From Capra hircus (taxonomy: Eukaryota > Chordata > Mammalia > Artiodactyla > Bovidae): DNA of 64,000 nucleotides. Each line of letters begins with the position of its first letter. Position 1 is the first letter of the stretch. Shown in pieces: positions 45,689-58,489 of the stretch. Under the pieces are notes generated by a model, which worked only from the letters and a program-made list of their open reading frames with translations, had not been told where the DNA came from and ran no database searches. A program made the position numbers and the translations under genes. The stretch is from assembly GCF_001704415.2 (NCBI RefSeq), contig NC_030824.1, forward strand, positions 32,421,022-32,485,021, in the 5' to 3' direction.

Positions 45689-45888
45689 ATTGGCTCAGAT
45701 GGTAAATAATCTGTCTGCAGTGCAGGAGACTAGAATGTGATCCTGGGTCAGAAAGGTTCCCTGGAGATGATAATGGCAATGCATTCCAGTATTCTTGCTT
45801 GGAGAATCCCATGGGCAGAGGAACCCAGTTGGCTAAAGTCCATGGGGTTGCAAAGAGCTGGACACAATTGAGTGACTAAGCACTCACT
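45689..45888 (+). mobile_element. Bov-tA SINE, head-truncated
   Basis: TTGGCTCAGATGGTAAATAA to GGACACAATTGAGTGACTAA. Confidence 0.9.
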
Positions 45889-46019
45889 ATTACCTAACGG
45901 AATAAGACTAGCTTGAATGAAATCTAAATTATTCAGACACTGCTTTATCCAGGAATATACTTAAGTTTTATCTTCATTCCTGCAACATAAGATTGTACAG
46001 TTGGCAAATAACCAATCAA

Positions 46020-46570
46020 TATAGACTTTAAAAATATTCTAGACATGGTGGATTAGTGGGGTGAATTTAGAGATTGGGAATGGTATATGTGCACTGCCAT
46101 GTATAAAACAGCTAACTGAAACCTGTGGTATAGCTCAGGAAGCTCAGCTTGGTCTTCTGTGATGATCTACATGGGTGGGACAGGGGGTGGGAGGAAGGCT
46201 CAAGAGGGAGAGGATACATGTACACATATAGCTGATTCACCTCATGCTGCTGCTACTGCTGCTAAGTCGCTTCAGTCGTGTCCGACTCTGTGCGACCCTA
46301 TACACGGCAGCCCACCAGGCTCCCCCCATCCCTGGGATTCTCCAGGAAAGAACACTGGAGTGTGTTGCCATTTCCTTCTCCAATGCATGAAAGTGAAAAG
46401 TGAAACTGAATTCGCTCAGTCGTGTCCGACTCTTCGCGACCCCATGGACTGCAGCCCACCAGGCTCCTCCATCTGTGGGATTTTCCAGGCAAGAGTACTG
46501 GAGTGGGGTGCCATTGCCTTCTCCTGATTCACCTCATAGTACAGCAGAAAACTAACACAACTTTATACAG
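46020..46570 (+). mobile_element. L1 3'UTR split by Bov-A2
   Basis: GGTGGGACAGGGGGTGGGAG, ACATATAGCTGATTCACCTC, then the SINE, then TCACCTCATAGTACAGCAGA and AACACAACTTTATACAGCAA: the pattern of cetartiodactyl L1 3'UTR. Confidence 0.7.
46246..46523 (-). mobile_element. Bov-A2 SINE with 14-bp TSD
   Basis: The CTG-repeat end is at left, then TAAGTCGCTTCAGTCGTGTC. TSD CTGATTCACCTCAT at 46232-46245 and 46524-46537. Confidence 0.96.
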
Positions 46571-46747
46571 CAACTATACCTGTCCCGCAAGATTATCTTA
46601 GCTCCATGGATTTACATTACATAATGAATATGTTTAAGAATCTGGAAAATGCATCTGTGGTTCTCTCAGTATGTAAACAACTTATACAACATGGAAGAAA
46701 TATTTTCAACTGGGAGGGGCTAATAGATATTTTGAAATGGATTATAT

Positions 46748-48320
46748 AGAGTTCAGCTCAGTTCAGTCATGTCCGACTCTTTGCAACCCCATAAACTGCA
46801 GCATGCCAGGTCTCCCTGTCCAATTCCTCACCAATTTCCGGAGTTCACCCAAACTTATGTCCATCGAGTTGGTGATGCCATCCAGCCATCTCATCCTCTG
46901 TCGTCCCCTTTTCCTCCTGCCCCCAGTCCCTCCCAGCATCAGAGTCTTTTCCAATGAGTCAACTCTTTGCATGAGGTGGCCAAAGTACTGGAGATTCAGC
47001 TGTAGCATCGTTCCTTCCAAAGAACAGCCAGCACTGATCTCCTTCAGAATAGACTGGTTGGATCTCCTTGCAGTCCAACGAACTCTCGAGTCTTCTCCAA
47101 CAGCACAGTTCAAAAGCTTCAATTCTTTGGTGCTCAGCTTTCTTCACAGTCCAACTCTCACATCCATACTGACTACTGGAAAAACCATAGCCTTGACTAG
47201 ACAGACCTTTGTTGGCAAAGTAATGTCTCTGCTTTTGAATATGCTCTCTAGGTTGCTCATAACTTTCCTTCTAAGGAGTAAGTGTCTTTTCATTTCATGG
47301 CTGCAGTCACCATCTGCAGTGATTTGGGAGACCCAAAAAATAAAGTCTGACACTGTTTCCACTGTTTCCACATCTATTTCACATGAAGTAATGGGACCAG
47401 ATGCCATGATCTTAGTTTTCTGAATGTTGAGCTTTGAGCCAACTTTTTCACTCTCCTTTTTCACTTTCATCAAGAAGCTTTTTAGTTCCTCTTCACTTTC
47501 TGCCATAAGGGTGGTGTCATCTGCATATCTGAGGTTATTGGTATTTCTCCTGGCAATCTTGATTCCAGCTGATAATTCTTCCAGCCCAGCGTTTCTCATG
47601 ATGTATTTTGCATATAAGTTGAATAAGCAGGGTGACAATATACAGCCTTGACATACTCCTTTTCCTATTTGGAACCAGTCTGTTGTTCCATGTCCACTTC
47701 TAACTGTTGCTTCCTGACTTGGGTACAGGTTTCTCAAGAGGCAGGTCAGGTGGTCTGGTATTCCCGTCTCTTTCAGAATTTTCCACAGTTTATTGTGATC
47801 CACACAGTCAAAGGATTTGGCCTATTCAATAAAGCAGAAATAGATGTTTTTCTGTGACTCTCTTGCTTTTATCCATGATCCTGCAGATGTTGGCAATTTG
47901 ATCTCTGGTTCCTCTGCCTTTTCTAAAACCAGCTTGAACATCTGAATGTTCATGGTTCACGTATTGCTGAAGCCTGGCTTGGAGGATTTTGAGCATTACT
48001 TTGCTAGCATGTGAGATGAGTGCAATTTTGCAGTAGTTTGAGCCTTCTTTAGCATTGCCTTTCTTTGGAATTGGAATGAAAACTGCCCTTTTCCAGTCCT
48101 GTGGCCACTGCTGAGTTTTCCAAACTTGCTGGCATATTGAGTGCAGCACTTTCACAGCATCATATTCTAGGATTTGAAATAGCTCAACTGGAATTCCATC
48201 ACCTCCACTAGCTTTGTTCATAGTGATGCTTTCTAAGGCCCACTTGACTTCACATTCCAGGATGTCTGGCTCTAGGTAAGTGATTACACCATTGTGATTA
48301 TCTTGATCATGAAGATCATA
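46748..48320 (-). mobile_element. BovB with the best-preserved RT
   Basis: 5'-truncated, 1.57 kb. The minus frame 47826-48338 (170 codons) holds NKASGGDGIPVELFQ and the PQDWKRAVFIPIPKKG motif. The minus frame 47144-47803 (219 codons) holds GVCQGCILSPCLFNLY and the intact catalytic box NLRYADDTTLMAE (near 47515-47550). A 1-bp insertion near 47870 and a TAG at about 47821-47823 (usually a sense codon of the DYAKAFD motif) separate the two frames. The 3' end at 46748 is the usual BovB tail. Confidence 0.93.
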
Positions 48321-49754
48321 TAGACTGGTAGTGTGCAAACAACATTAAGTCTCTGGTGAGTTCTCAAGTCTTCCATTTTCTTAGCTGTATAGATCCAACT
48401 AAAGGCTTCCCTTGGATCCCAGTTTGTCAGCAGAGAAGATGAGTATGGATGCTTTGATGATGCTTCTTAGCTAGTATAGCATTTGTTAATAATCTAGTCT
48501 ATAGGAAATACAGTTTACATCAGTGACTATTAATGCGACCCCAGAGAACAAGAATATTTCTTAACTTATTTTTAAGGTATTCTGAGAAATGAAGAAGATG
48601 ATTTTGTGGCTGAAGAATGGACATTTTTATCAGATTAATGATAAGGATCTATGGATCTTCTCAAAGTCCTGAAAACCACTGGGAGCTAAAAGTAAATCAT
48701 TTTGAAAATGATAATAGATCACTTTTCCTCAGGAACTTAAAAGCACTTTGTGTTTACATGCTTACTTAAAAAAAATATTATCTGTACATAAACTCATGGA
48801 ATCATAGATCTAGAATACATTAAGAAAAACTGCAACCAAATGTTCCCAAAAGTGATGATAATATTTCCTTTACATACTGGAAATTAAATCTAAGCCTTTT
48901 TCTTCATAAAATAATCCAGTGTTCTTTGTGTCTTAGCATTTTCTCTTTCACTGACCAAAATATGGAATCCTTTATTTACCTTGAAAAGTTTTTTTTCTTA
49001 CACAATCTTTGCTAAAAGAATCACTTAGTCTACTAACAATCTTTTATTCTCTGTTGAAAGTAAATTTATGTATTTTACCACTTTTTGTAATAGTTTCGTC
49101 TTGTCTTTATCCAAATTGTGCTCCTTTGGCACTTATCAAATTGTGAACTACACTATGACTATTAGATCCATTTATAGGAAAAATATGCTTCATATGTTCA
49201 CTGTCAACTTTAAAAAACAACCAAATTTGTTCTTTATTTTTATTTGGTGAATAATTTATTATAAAAACACATTTAATATTAATTTAACATATTTCTTTAT
49301 ATAGCTCATGCAAATTTTATGTCATAAAATATATTCACAGTTCATATTGTCACAGAAATTATTCAAAAGTATCTCATAGTATTTGTATCTTAACTTACCT
49401 CACTTCTACATTTTTTTCCTGAGAAAATTCATTTGTCACCTACTGGTCAACTATGGCCACTTTACCTCATTCTCTAATTCAGCTGTTTGCGCTTTTGCTC
49501 TCCTGGACTCATTATATCTCTAAGTTACTTCTTTTGCTAATTGTAGTATATCTAAATTTTTTCAAAGCTTAATTTTTCAAATGTATTTATTTAAGTTTTA
49601 ATCCAAACGCTCAGTATTCTATCAATTTTTAACAATTACATTGTCTCACACAGTTTGTACACAGAAGCATCAAATTTACAATGACCAGGTCTCTGACAGG
49701 AATTTGCGCCAGATTTCATCAGATGAACCATATTTATTAGTTTTTTATTTTTTT
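48321..49754. other. AT-rich unassigned DNA
   Basis: No repeat or gene recognised. Confidence 0.6.
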
Positions 49755-49950
49755 GTTTAGTCACTCAGTCATATTCCACTCTTCTGCAACCTCATGGACT
49801 GTAGCCCATCAGGCTCCTCTGTCCACGAGACTTCCCAGGCAAGAATACTGGTTTGGTTTACCATTTTCTTCTCCAAGAAAACTTTCAGAAGTAGGGATTG
49901 AACTTGTGTCTCCTGCATTGCAGGCAAATTCTCTAGCACTGAGCCTGAGG
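49755..49950 (-). mobile_element. Bov-tA SINE
   Basis: TTTAGTCACTCAGTCATATT to GCAAATTCTCTAGCACTGAG, read on the minus strand. Confidence 0.9.
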
Positions 49951-50104
49951 AAATCTATATATTAATATAACACAATCAAATTAAATAATTAGAAATATAA
50001 ATGGAGTCTTATTTGGACATGTTCAGTGTAAAAATGGATAGACTCTGAGATCTAGACTTGACAATAACAAACTATATTTCATTTTAAAAGACAAATAATA
50101 ATCT

Positions 50105-51515
50105 GTTTGTCTTCAAAAGTGTATGAACAAAGAACTTCCAGATTAACAGGTTGTATTTAGGAAAGTCAGAGGAACCAGAGATCAAATTGCCAATATGTGC
50201 TGGATCATAGAAAAAGCAAGGGAACTCCAGAAAAACACCTACTTCTGCTGGTAAAGTATCTGCCCGCAATGTGGGAGACCCGGGTTCCATCCCTGGGTTG
50301 GGAAGATCCCCAGGAGAAGGAAATGGTAACCCACTCCAGTATTCTTGCCTGGAAAATCCCATGGATAGATGACCCTGATAGGCTACAGTCCATGGGGTCA
50401 CAAAGAGTCGGACACGACTCCACGACTTCACTTTCTGCTTCATGAACTATGCTAAAATCTTTGATTGTGTGGATCACAACAAACTGGAAAATTCTGAAAG
50501 AGATGGGAATACCAGACCACCTTACCTGCCTCCTAAGAACTCTGTATGCAGGTCAAGAAGCAACAGTAAGAACTAGACATGTGACAATAAACTGATTCAA
50601 AACTGGGAAAGGGGTATATCAAGACTATATATTGTCACCATGCTTATTTAATCTCTATGCAGAGTACCTCATGAGAAATGCCAAGATGGATGAAACACAA
50701 TCTGGAATCGAGATTTCTGGAAGAAATATCAATAACCTCAGACACGCAGATGACACCACCCTTATGGCAGAATGTGAAGAGGAACTGAAGATCCTCTTGA
50801 TGACAGTGAAATTGGGGAGTGAAAAGAACTGGCTTAAAACTCAGCATTCAAAAAACAAAGATCATGGCATCCGGTCCCATCATTTCATGGCAAATAAGTG
50901 GGGAAACGATGGGAACAGTGAGAAACTTTATTTTCTTGGGCTCCAAAGTCATTGCAATTGGGGACAGTAGCCATGAAATTAAAAGACACTTGCTCCTTGG
51001 AAGAAAAACTATGACAAACCTAGACTGTGTATTCATAAGCAGAGGCATTACTTTGCCAATAAAGGCTCATATAATCAAAGCTATGGTTTTCCAGTAGTCA
51101 CGTACAGATGTGAGAGCTGAACCATCAAGTAAGCTGAGCGCTGAAGAAGTGGTGCCTTCAAACTGTTATGCTGGAGAAGACTTTTGACAGTCCTTTGGAC
51201 TGCAAGGAAATCAAGCCAGTCAATCCTAAAGGAATTCAACCCTGATTATTCATTGGAAGGAGTGATGTTGAAACTGAAGCTCCAATACTTTGGCCACCTG
51301 ACGCAAAGAGCCAACTCATTGGAAAAGACCCTGATGCTGGGAAATATTAAAGGCAGGAGGAGAAGAGGATGACAGAGAGATGGTTGGATGGCATCACCAA
51401 CTCAATGGACATGGGTTTGAGCAAACTCCAGAAAATATGAATGACAGGGAAGCCTGGCATGCTGCAGTGCATGGAGTCACAAAGAGTTGGACAAGACTGA
51501 GAGACTGAACAACCG
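50105..51515 (+). mobile_element. BovB RT and 3' region, split by Bov-tA
   Basis: RT text from AGGAACCAGAGATCAAATTG onward. The frame 50632-50970 contains SPCLFNLYAEYLMRN, and the catalytic box reads HADD instead of YADD (NLRHADDTTLMAE near 50733-50770). The 3' end runs to about 51515. Several frameshifts. Confidence 0.92.
50249..50438 (+). mobile_element. Bov-tA SINE in BovB, head-truncated
   Basis: Starts at GCTGGTAAAGTATCTGCCCG (the usual CTTCCCTGGTGGCTCAG head is missing) and ends GACACGACTCCACGACTTC. CTTCTGC flanks both sides. Confidence 0.9.
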
Positions 51516-53449
51516 CAAATTTACTATGTTTCTTATGAAACAGGAAAAAACATCTGTCAAAATGATGTTTTTAATACATAATAGCATTTTTACTGAAAAT
51601 CAGTATTATTAACATGTTGAAAAAGTTTTTTTTCATAGTGGTTAATCTCATGCATATAAATATAACTATACCATCTATATTTCATTTTTTGCAAACACGA
51701 AGTAATTGATTTTAGGAATTTCTTCCTCCTTAATTTTTTTTTCCTTTTATAGCCTATCCATAAACTTACAAGTGCTGCAAATAGCTGGTTCATCTTTCTT
51801 GTAGACCTTTCATTAAAATGCATAACTTATTTTGAAAGGATAGATTGTAATGGCCATTGCAGACTTGACTAATGACATATACTGATGAGGATATAAGCTA
51901 GCAAAGTCACCAAATTAATACTTTGCAAGAGGATTATAATGAGCAGCATTAACATGTTGGAGTTTTATGAATTTCCAAGGGAGTTTTTGTGTTTGGCAAT
52001 AGTCATGCAAAGAAAAATACTTTAAATATTTTTTCATTTAGTTTAAAATGAAATTCAGAAAGATATATGTAAACAAGAAAAAAAAGACTCATCAAATGGA
52101 ATCATAATCTAAAAAAAAAATCAAAGTTAGTCATGAGAGCCATAAAATTTCCTTTTATATAAAATTGGTTTTCCATTATCTCTGGCTTCACTGATCACTA
52201 TACAGGTGAGGTTATTGCTTTTTCAGTTTTATTAATAAACCTATTAGTACATAAATAGCCTTCTGGCCTTTCCTAAACAAATGTAAAATGAAATTGTTTC
52301 ATTATCCCCAGGGTTTCATGCACTCCTGTTTATAGAACTATACCTGAAAGAATGTTTCTGGTTACAAGAAAATGTTTATCTTGAAGACTTTTCAAATTGG
52401 ATTCTACATTTCTGTAATTCTTTATATTTTATAATCAGAAATGAAATATTATTTGAAGTCCTGCTATAGTTTATAAAGAAAATCTTTAAAAATTATTACA
52501 GGCAATTTCAAACAAAGGGTAAAGCATGAGTTCCGTGTAATGGCAAAACAAGAAATATGAGAATAGGCATTTGGTGTCAAACAAGGGATATTTTATTATA
52601 TTGCAAGGATATTTCATTGAGTTGAGTATTTTAATTTTCAAATGGTCTTTAAATCAAGAAAATAAGAAAGTAGCAACTATAGGCCAGGCCTAATAACATG
52701 TGCTAGAAAAGGAAAGACAAATAATGCTGCATCCCATTTATCCATTGCTTCATACAAGATAAGCCTAAATATTCCTTAACCAAGAAGGTACCTGTCACCT
52801 GCCCTAAAACCTAGAATTATTCCTTAGTCTTTACATACAGAATATAATTCCTTATTTGCCACAGATTGGTTCATTGCATTCACTGTTGCTGTGTCAAATC
52901 GCCTAGGTTGCAACATTAGTCAGAAAGATACCAACGATGAATTTAAAAGCGGTGATCCTTTTGTTCCTGCTTTGTGTCCATAACTGCATGATTATACCAA
53001 GCTAAAGTTAATTGAACATCCTTTTAGGATACTGAATTTCATAGGACTCGATGAAATTGCAAAAATAGCAAGCAAGTGAAAAAGCGAGGAAGTGAAAAAG
53101 CACAGGTCTAAAGAGTTAGCTTGATGGCTGATCTGTCATTCACTGTATGAGAAAAAGAAAACTGTTAGTTGGTTGAATAATAAAATATAATGGAATAAGA
53201 CAAAGTGGTCATTGCAATTAAGCAGTTCTAAACTCCATACTTCAGAATGGATTGTTTGAAATGATTAAAGACAAAACCATTCTTGTTAATTCTTTGAAAA
53301 CAGTGAATACTCATCTGTACAACTCCAACCCTGAGTTCAGTGCTTGACAGTTGAAGTGCACTAAAATTTTTGTTGAATGAATGAACAATTAATTAATAAA
53401 AATGAATATATGTGTGTTCTAAAATATCACACAAATGAACTTATCTACA
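51516..53449. other. AT-rich unassigned DNA
   Basis: No gene or clear repeat. GTTGAATGAATGAAC near 53375 resembles an old L2/MIR tail. Confidence 0.55.
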
Positions 53450-53730
53450 AAGCAGAAACAAACCCATAGATGCAGAGAACAGACTGTTGTTTGCTAAGGG
53501 GAAGGAATGAATTGAGAGTTTGGGACTAATAGATGCAAACTATTATGTATAAAACAGATAAACAGTAAGGGTCTACTGTATAGCATATAGGCATATGGAA
53601 CTGTACTCAATATCCTGTGATAAACCATAACGGAAAAGAGTATGAAAAATAATATATATATGGATAACTAAATCACTTTTTCAAGAAATTAACACAGCAT
53701 TGTAAATCAATTGCGCAGAAATTTAAAGAG
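53450..53730 (+). mobile_element. Cetartiodactyl L1 3'UTR fragment
   Basis: GGGTCTACTGTATAGCATAT, CAATATCCTGTGATAAACCA and TTAACACAGCATTGTAAATC occur in the order typical of this L1 3'UTR. Confidence 0.75.
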
Positions 53731-53852
53731 AAATGATTATAGCCACGATCCAAAGGATGAAATTTTTTCCTTTAAAATACAGTTCATTTTGTTCATATTT
53801 ATTGAGGAAATTTTGTATTAGATTACTTTATATAAAGTTATATAGGTCAGCA

Positions 53853-54040
53853 TTCCTCAGCCTTATTGGAACCAGAGACTGGTTTCACAGAAGACCTTTA
53901 TTCCAAGTTCCCAGCAGGGAGAGGATGGTTTCAGGATATTTCAAGAGCATTACATTTATCGTGCATTTTATTATTATTACCTCAGCTCCACCTCAGACCA
54001 TCAGACATTAGATCTTGGAGGTTGGGGACCCCTGATACCG
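53853..54040. mobile_element. hAT-family DNA transposon relic, internally deleted
   Basis: CAGCATTCCTCAGCCTTATT and GACTGGTTTCACAGAAGAC at one end, and GGTTGGGGACCCCTGAT at the other, are near-inverted termini of a hAT-Tip100-like element. Short internal matches (GAGCATTACATTTATCGTGC, CCTCAGCTCCACCTCAGACC) support it. Confidence 0.65.
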
Positions 54041-54431
54041 GTGACTTAAAACCAATAAAATGCCTTAAACAATAAGATGTTTAAGATTATTGCATCCTAA
54101 TTGAAAGGCTAAAGCCTAAATTATTTAAATCCTAAGTCAGTTAGGCTCTCATATAACATATATAATGTGGAAATGAAAAGATACAGACTAAATGGCAAAA
54201 CATCCCTGTTGTGGCTTACCTAAAGATTACTATTTTTAGTGCTCTCAGCCTTTCAGAGAGATTCTGCCAAGCACAGGTTTAAGATTCCTGTCTAGCATCA
54301 GAAATCATATAGATCATAATTTTCTCTATGAAATTTCTACAGAACTGTAGGGAAGGTTTTCTTAGAAATTTAGGTTGTGTATTTCCCATAGTGATGTACT
54401 GAATGCCTAATAAATTATCCAAAAATATTCA

Positions 54432-54540
54432 TTCAGTTCAGTTCAGTTCAATTCAGTGGCTCAGTCATGTCCGACTCTTTGTGATCCCATGAATCGCAGC
54501 ACACCAGGCCTCCCTGTTCATTACCAACTCTCAGCATTTT
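54432..54540 (-). mobile_element. BovB 3' tip
   Basis: Only about 105 bp: (TTCAG)n, then GGCTCAGTCATGTCCGACTC and CCAGGCCTCCCTGTTCATTA. Confidence 0.92.
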
Positions 54541-56385
54541 ATTAATGAAAAGTTAGGATCATAAGAATGAACTACTTTGCTTTTATAAGTGTACAATTAT
54601 TAAATACCAGATATACAATTGGTAATAAAAAATAATATATTTGGGATAATGAAAACATGAAAAATTTATGTTTGAAGATAGTCTGAATACATTCAATTCA
54701 CTTGTGGCATATAGGATATTGTGCTTTTTGTATTTATTACTGTAAATGTTCACATAAGAATCAGGGTAACCTCCGGGTTGCCTTGCCATGTTCTGGTGTC
54801 TGTCTTGTGTGTTTTTATATCTACAGTCAATGAAAAGAAACATTAGACACATACCACGTTCTGTGATACTCATCCTCATACAATAAGAACTATAATATTA
54901 GTTATATATGAAGGAAAATACCCTTTTCCATTTCTAAATATTAACTCTCGGTGTTAAAGGTCAACGTTTTCTTAATTCATTTTTAGAATGCTTTCATAAA
55001 CATTTCCCAGCATAACTACTTTCCTGAAAGGTGCTGCCTCCTGAATTTAGGAAGGACATGATTCATTGAAATGGTAATTTACCAAATGTTCAGTTATTGT
55101 ATCTACTTATCAATATTCCTTTAGAATGCCTGCAGGAGATGCAGTGTTTCATTTTCTAGTCCCAAGGGACAGCAGGCAATTTATGCATAATAACTATCTG
55201 TTACATTTCTCTAACACAGTCACTTTGCTTGTAAATAATAACTGTGTTTTACTTATAGAAATGTTTACCAGGATATTAACAATTTGTTAAAGCCCTGACA
55301 TGAAGAATGTAAAAAAATATAATTCAATTTGAAAACCTATAATTTCAAGTGATACAGTTTTACCACTCTTCTTAGTCAAGGTAAGATAAAGCAACTTTCC
55401 TGTCAGAGATGATTGGATAATGTGATACATTACCTGATTACCAAATGATTCTGGGAAAACAACCCATTTCTCTATATTAATCTGACTTGTTTAGTGTTCT
55501 TCCTCTCTGTGCATTCAGATGAGGTGCTCGACACCAACCTAATTCTTTTTTATGTGCATTGGCTGTTTTTTTACAACATCATTTTTTCCTGAACTGCTTA
55601 AATAATGACAGTTTTGCAAAGTTCTGAATAGTTTTCCAAATGTCTTGAATTTTAATTTGGTGCATTTTCCTTCATGACTATCTGTGTGGGTGGAAACAAG
55701 AAATAGGAAAATTTGCAACTTGGTGAATTTCTATAATATGCCGTAATATCTGAATGTGGCTGATATCATGTTGTATTTATATAAGATATATATGTATTTA
55801 TATCTTGCATTGGGTACTTTTCACATATTTTATTGTTATTTTCCAATTATTATTTTTTTTAGAAAAGGAAATTAGCAACACAGAAGAAATAGACGATTCA
55901 ATTTTGCATGGTCAGAGAATGAATAGCAAATACTAGACAAATGTCTTTTCTGAGGTTTTGAAACATTTGCTTGAGAAAGGTAGAAATCATCTGTCTATTG
56001 TTGAATACAAGAACTTTCATATATTGTGCTGAACTTGTCCCAAATTTCTAAGGATTCATACCTTATGTTTCATAAGATACAAGTGTATAGCCTTTTATCT
56101 GAGTTCAAGTCAGTCAACTGTCTCAACACACTGTAATATATCTCTGCCACTAGAATGCCAAGTAAGGACTTGGATGTTCTTTCTTATTTTATAGATTTGT
56201 TGTTGATGTTATAATAGTTTTACTCATGATCCTAGCTGTTCCAATGTTCTTTTCTAGTGGTAGAATTGAAAATTCCAATAGACTTTATTTGCATCATACA
56301 ACATAGATTTTTTGTTTCAAAGGAAACTTTAATGGCCTCATTGTTTAGCTCTCTGAATGTGGAAATGGAGGCACCAATAGGTTCG
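54541..56385. other. AT-rich unassigned DNA
   Basis: Nothing recognised; a TA-rich patch near 55770-55800. Confidence 0.6.
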
Positions 56386-56553
56386 ATACAGGATATAGGA
56401 TGCTTGGGGCTGGTGCACTGGGATAACCCAGAGAGATGATATGGGGAGGGTGGTGGGAGGGGGGTTCAAGATTGGGAACTCATGTACATCTGTGGTGGGT
56501 TCATGTCAATGTATGGCAAAACCAATACAGTATTGTAAATTAAAAAATTAATA
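56386..56553 (+). mobile_element. L1 3' end fragment
   Basis: GATGCTTGGGGCTGGTGCAC, GGGAGGGTGGTGGGAGGGGG and GGCAAAACCAATACAGTATT match the L1 3'UTR. The first two are also present in the inner L1 at 26187-26240. Confidence 0.88.
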
Positions 56554-56680
56554 AATCAAAGAGGAATTTGATGAGAGAATTATAAATTCAAAGGATATTC
56601 TTATGCTGCTTTTCTAAAATATAAATGTTCTTCTTTGAACTCCACAATTGCTTAATTTAACCTTGACCACTTTCATCATA

Positions 56681-56883
56681 GGGCTTCCCTAGTGGCTCAG
56701 ATGGTAAAGAATCTGCCTGCAAGTCAGGAGACCTGGGTTCAATCCTTGGGTCTGGAAGATCCCCTGGGGAAGAAAATGGCTATCCACTCCAAAATTCGTG
56801 CCTGGAGAATTCCAGGAACAGAGGAGCTCTGTGGGCTACCATCCAGGGGGTGCAAATAGCTGGACATGACTGAACAACTAACA
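56681..56883 (+). mobile_element. Bov-tA SINE with 13-bp TSD
   Basis: GGGCTTCCCTAGTGGCTCAG to GACATGACTGAACAACTAA. TSD CACTTTCATCATA at 56668-56680 and 56884-56896. Confidence 0.95.
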
Positions 56884-57147
56884 CACTTTCATCATACCGC
56901 AAGAGTTATTTTTGTTTTTTAAAGCTAGTAATGACATAGGTTTCCTTGTGATTGGCTTGTTATTTGACTACTAAACTTTCTCTTTCTTGCTTTCTTCTAC
57001 ATGGAAATTGAATTCTCTTGCTTGATTTTCTACCCTTGTCATATTTTTCAAGTACTGTTTCTTACATTCTATTTTTTGGATGTTTTCTTCTGAATCACTG
57101 ACCTTGATCTCTGGCTTGGATTTTTATCTATTTATTCAGCTTATTGG

Positions 57148-57360
57148 ATCTTCCCTGGTGGCTCAGACGGTAAAGCGTCTGCCTACAATGCCTATCACGT
57201 GGGAGACTCAGGTTCAGTCCCTGGGTCAGGAAGATCTCCTGGAGAAGGAAATGGAAACCCACTCCAGTATTCTTGCTTAGAAAATCCCATGGATGGTGGA
57301 ACCTGGTAGTCCACAGTCCATGGGGTCGCAAAAAATTGGACATGACTGAGCAACTTCACT
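57148..57360 (+). mobile_element. Bov-tA SINE
   Basis: ATCTTCCCTGGTGGCTCAG to GACTGAGCAACTTCACTTTC. A 10-bp insertion, TGCCTATCAC, breaks the usual ACAATGCGGGAGAC segment. Confidence 0.92.
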
Positions 57361-57424
57361 TTCTTTTGTGAATTCAGCTAATGTTCAGTTGCCTCTATGT
57401 GTAGGCCAGAATAGTGCTTTGCTT

Positions 57425-57737
57425 TTGTTTTAAACCACTTTATTGAGGCATGATTAACATAACATGCAAAAGGCTGCACATACTAATGTACACAGTTTGA
57501 AGAGCTTGGAGGTAAGTATACAGTTGTGAAGTTATCATCACAATGATTACCATAAACCTATTACTGCCAAAAGTTTCCTCTTGCCCTCTTTATTTATTTA
57601 TTTCTATAGAATAAGAGCATCTAACATAAGGGATAACTTCTTAGCAAATTTTAAAGCGGACAGCATAGTATTGTTCATTGCAATTACTGTGCTGTCCAGT
57701 AAATCTCTATGACCTACTCACCTTGTTATAAATGAGA
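57425..57737 (-). mobile_element. Ancient L1M fragment
   Basis: CACTTTATTGAGGCATGATT, CCAAAAGTTTCCTCTTGCCC and GTGCTGTCCAGTAAATCTC follow the order of old L1M 3' regions on the minus strand. Confidence 0.65.
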
Positions 57738-58318
57738 CTTTGTACTGCAGATAGTGATTGAAGCCATGAAATTAGAAGATGCTTACTCCTTGGGAGAAAA
57801 GTTATGATCAACCTAGACAGCATATTCAAAAGCAGAGACATTACTTTGCCAACAAAGGTCCGTCTATTCAAAGCTATGGTTTTTCCAGGGGTCATGTATA
57901 GATGTGACAGTTGGACGGTGAAGAAAGCTGAGCGCCGAAGAATTGATGCTTTTGAACTGTGGTGTTGGAGAAGACCCTTGAGAGTCCTTTGGACTGCAAG
58001 GATATCCAATCGGTCCATTTTAAAGAAGATCAATCCTGGGTGTACTTTGGAAGGACTGATGCTAAAGCTGAAACTCCACTATTTTGGCCACCTCATGCGA
58101 AGAGTTGACTCATTGGAAAAGACCCTGATACTGGGAGGGATTGAGGGCAGGAGGAGAAGGGGACAACAGAGGATGAGATGGTTGGATGACATCACCGACT
58201 TGATGGACATGAGTTTGAGTAAGTTCCGGGAGTTGGTGGTGGACAGGGAAGCCTGGAGCGATGCAATCCAAAGAGTTGGACATGACTGGGTGACTGAACT
58301 GAACTGAGCTGAATTGAG
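57738..58318 (+). mobile_element. BovB 3' fragment
   Basis: From the segment equal to GACTGCAGCCATGAAATTA (here GATTGAAGCCATGAAATTA) to GAACTGAACTGAGCTGAATT. The plus frame 57804-58307 is open for 167 codons but is only the BovB RT C-terminus running into 3' sequence. Confidence 0.93.
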
Positions 58319-58489
58319 AAACCAATCAGCCTGAGAAATAACTAACAAGCCTGAGAAAACTTAAGCTACAAGTTAGTTTTGGGAAGCTTAACTCACCATG
58401 CAATTGATATGGATCTAGGTGTAGCCCTTGTTCTGATATCAGATGCCCTAAATATCAAACCTGGGTTTGAGAAAATTGCAATTTTTTTC

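Noticed and set aside
57804..58307. Plus frame of 167 codons as a host protein
   Set aside because: It is the C-terminal RT and 3' region of BovB, recognisable in several other copies here.
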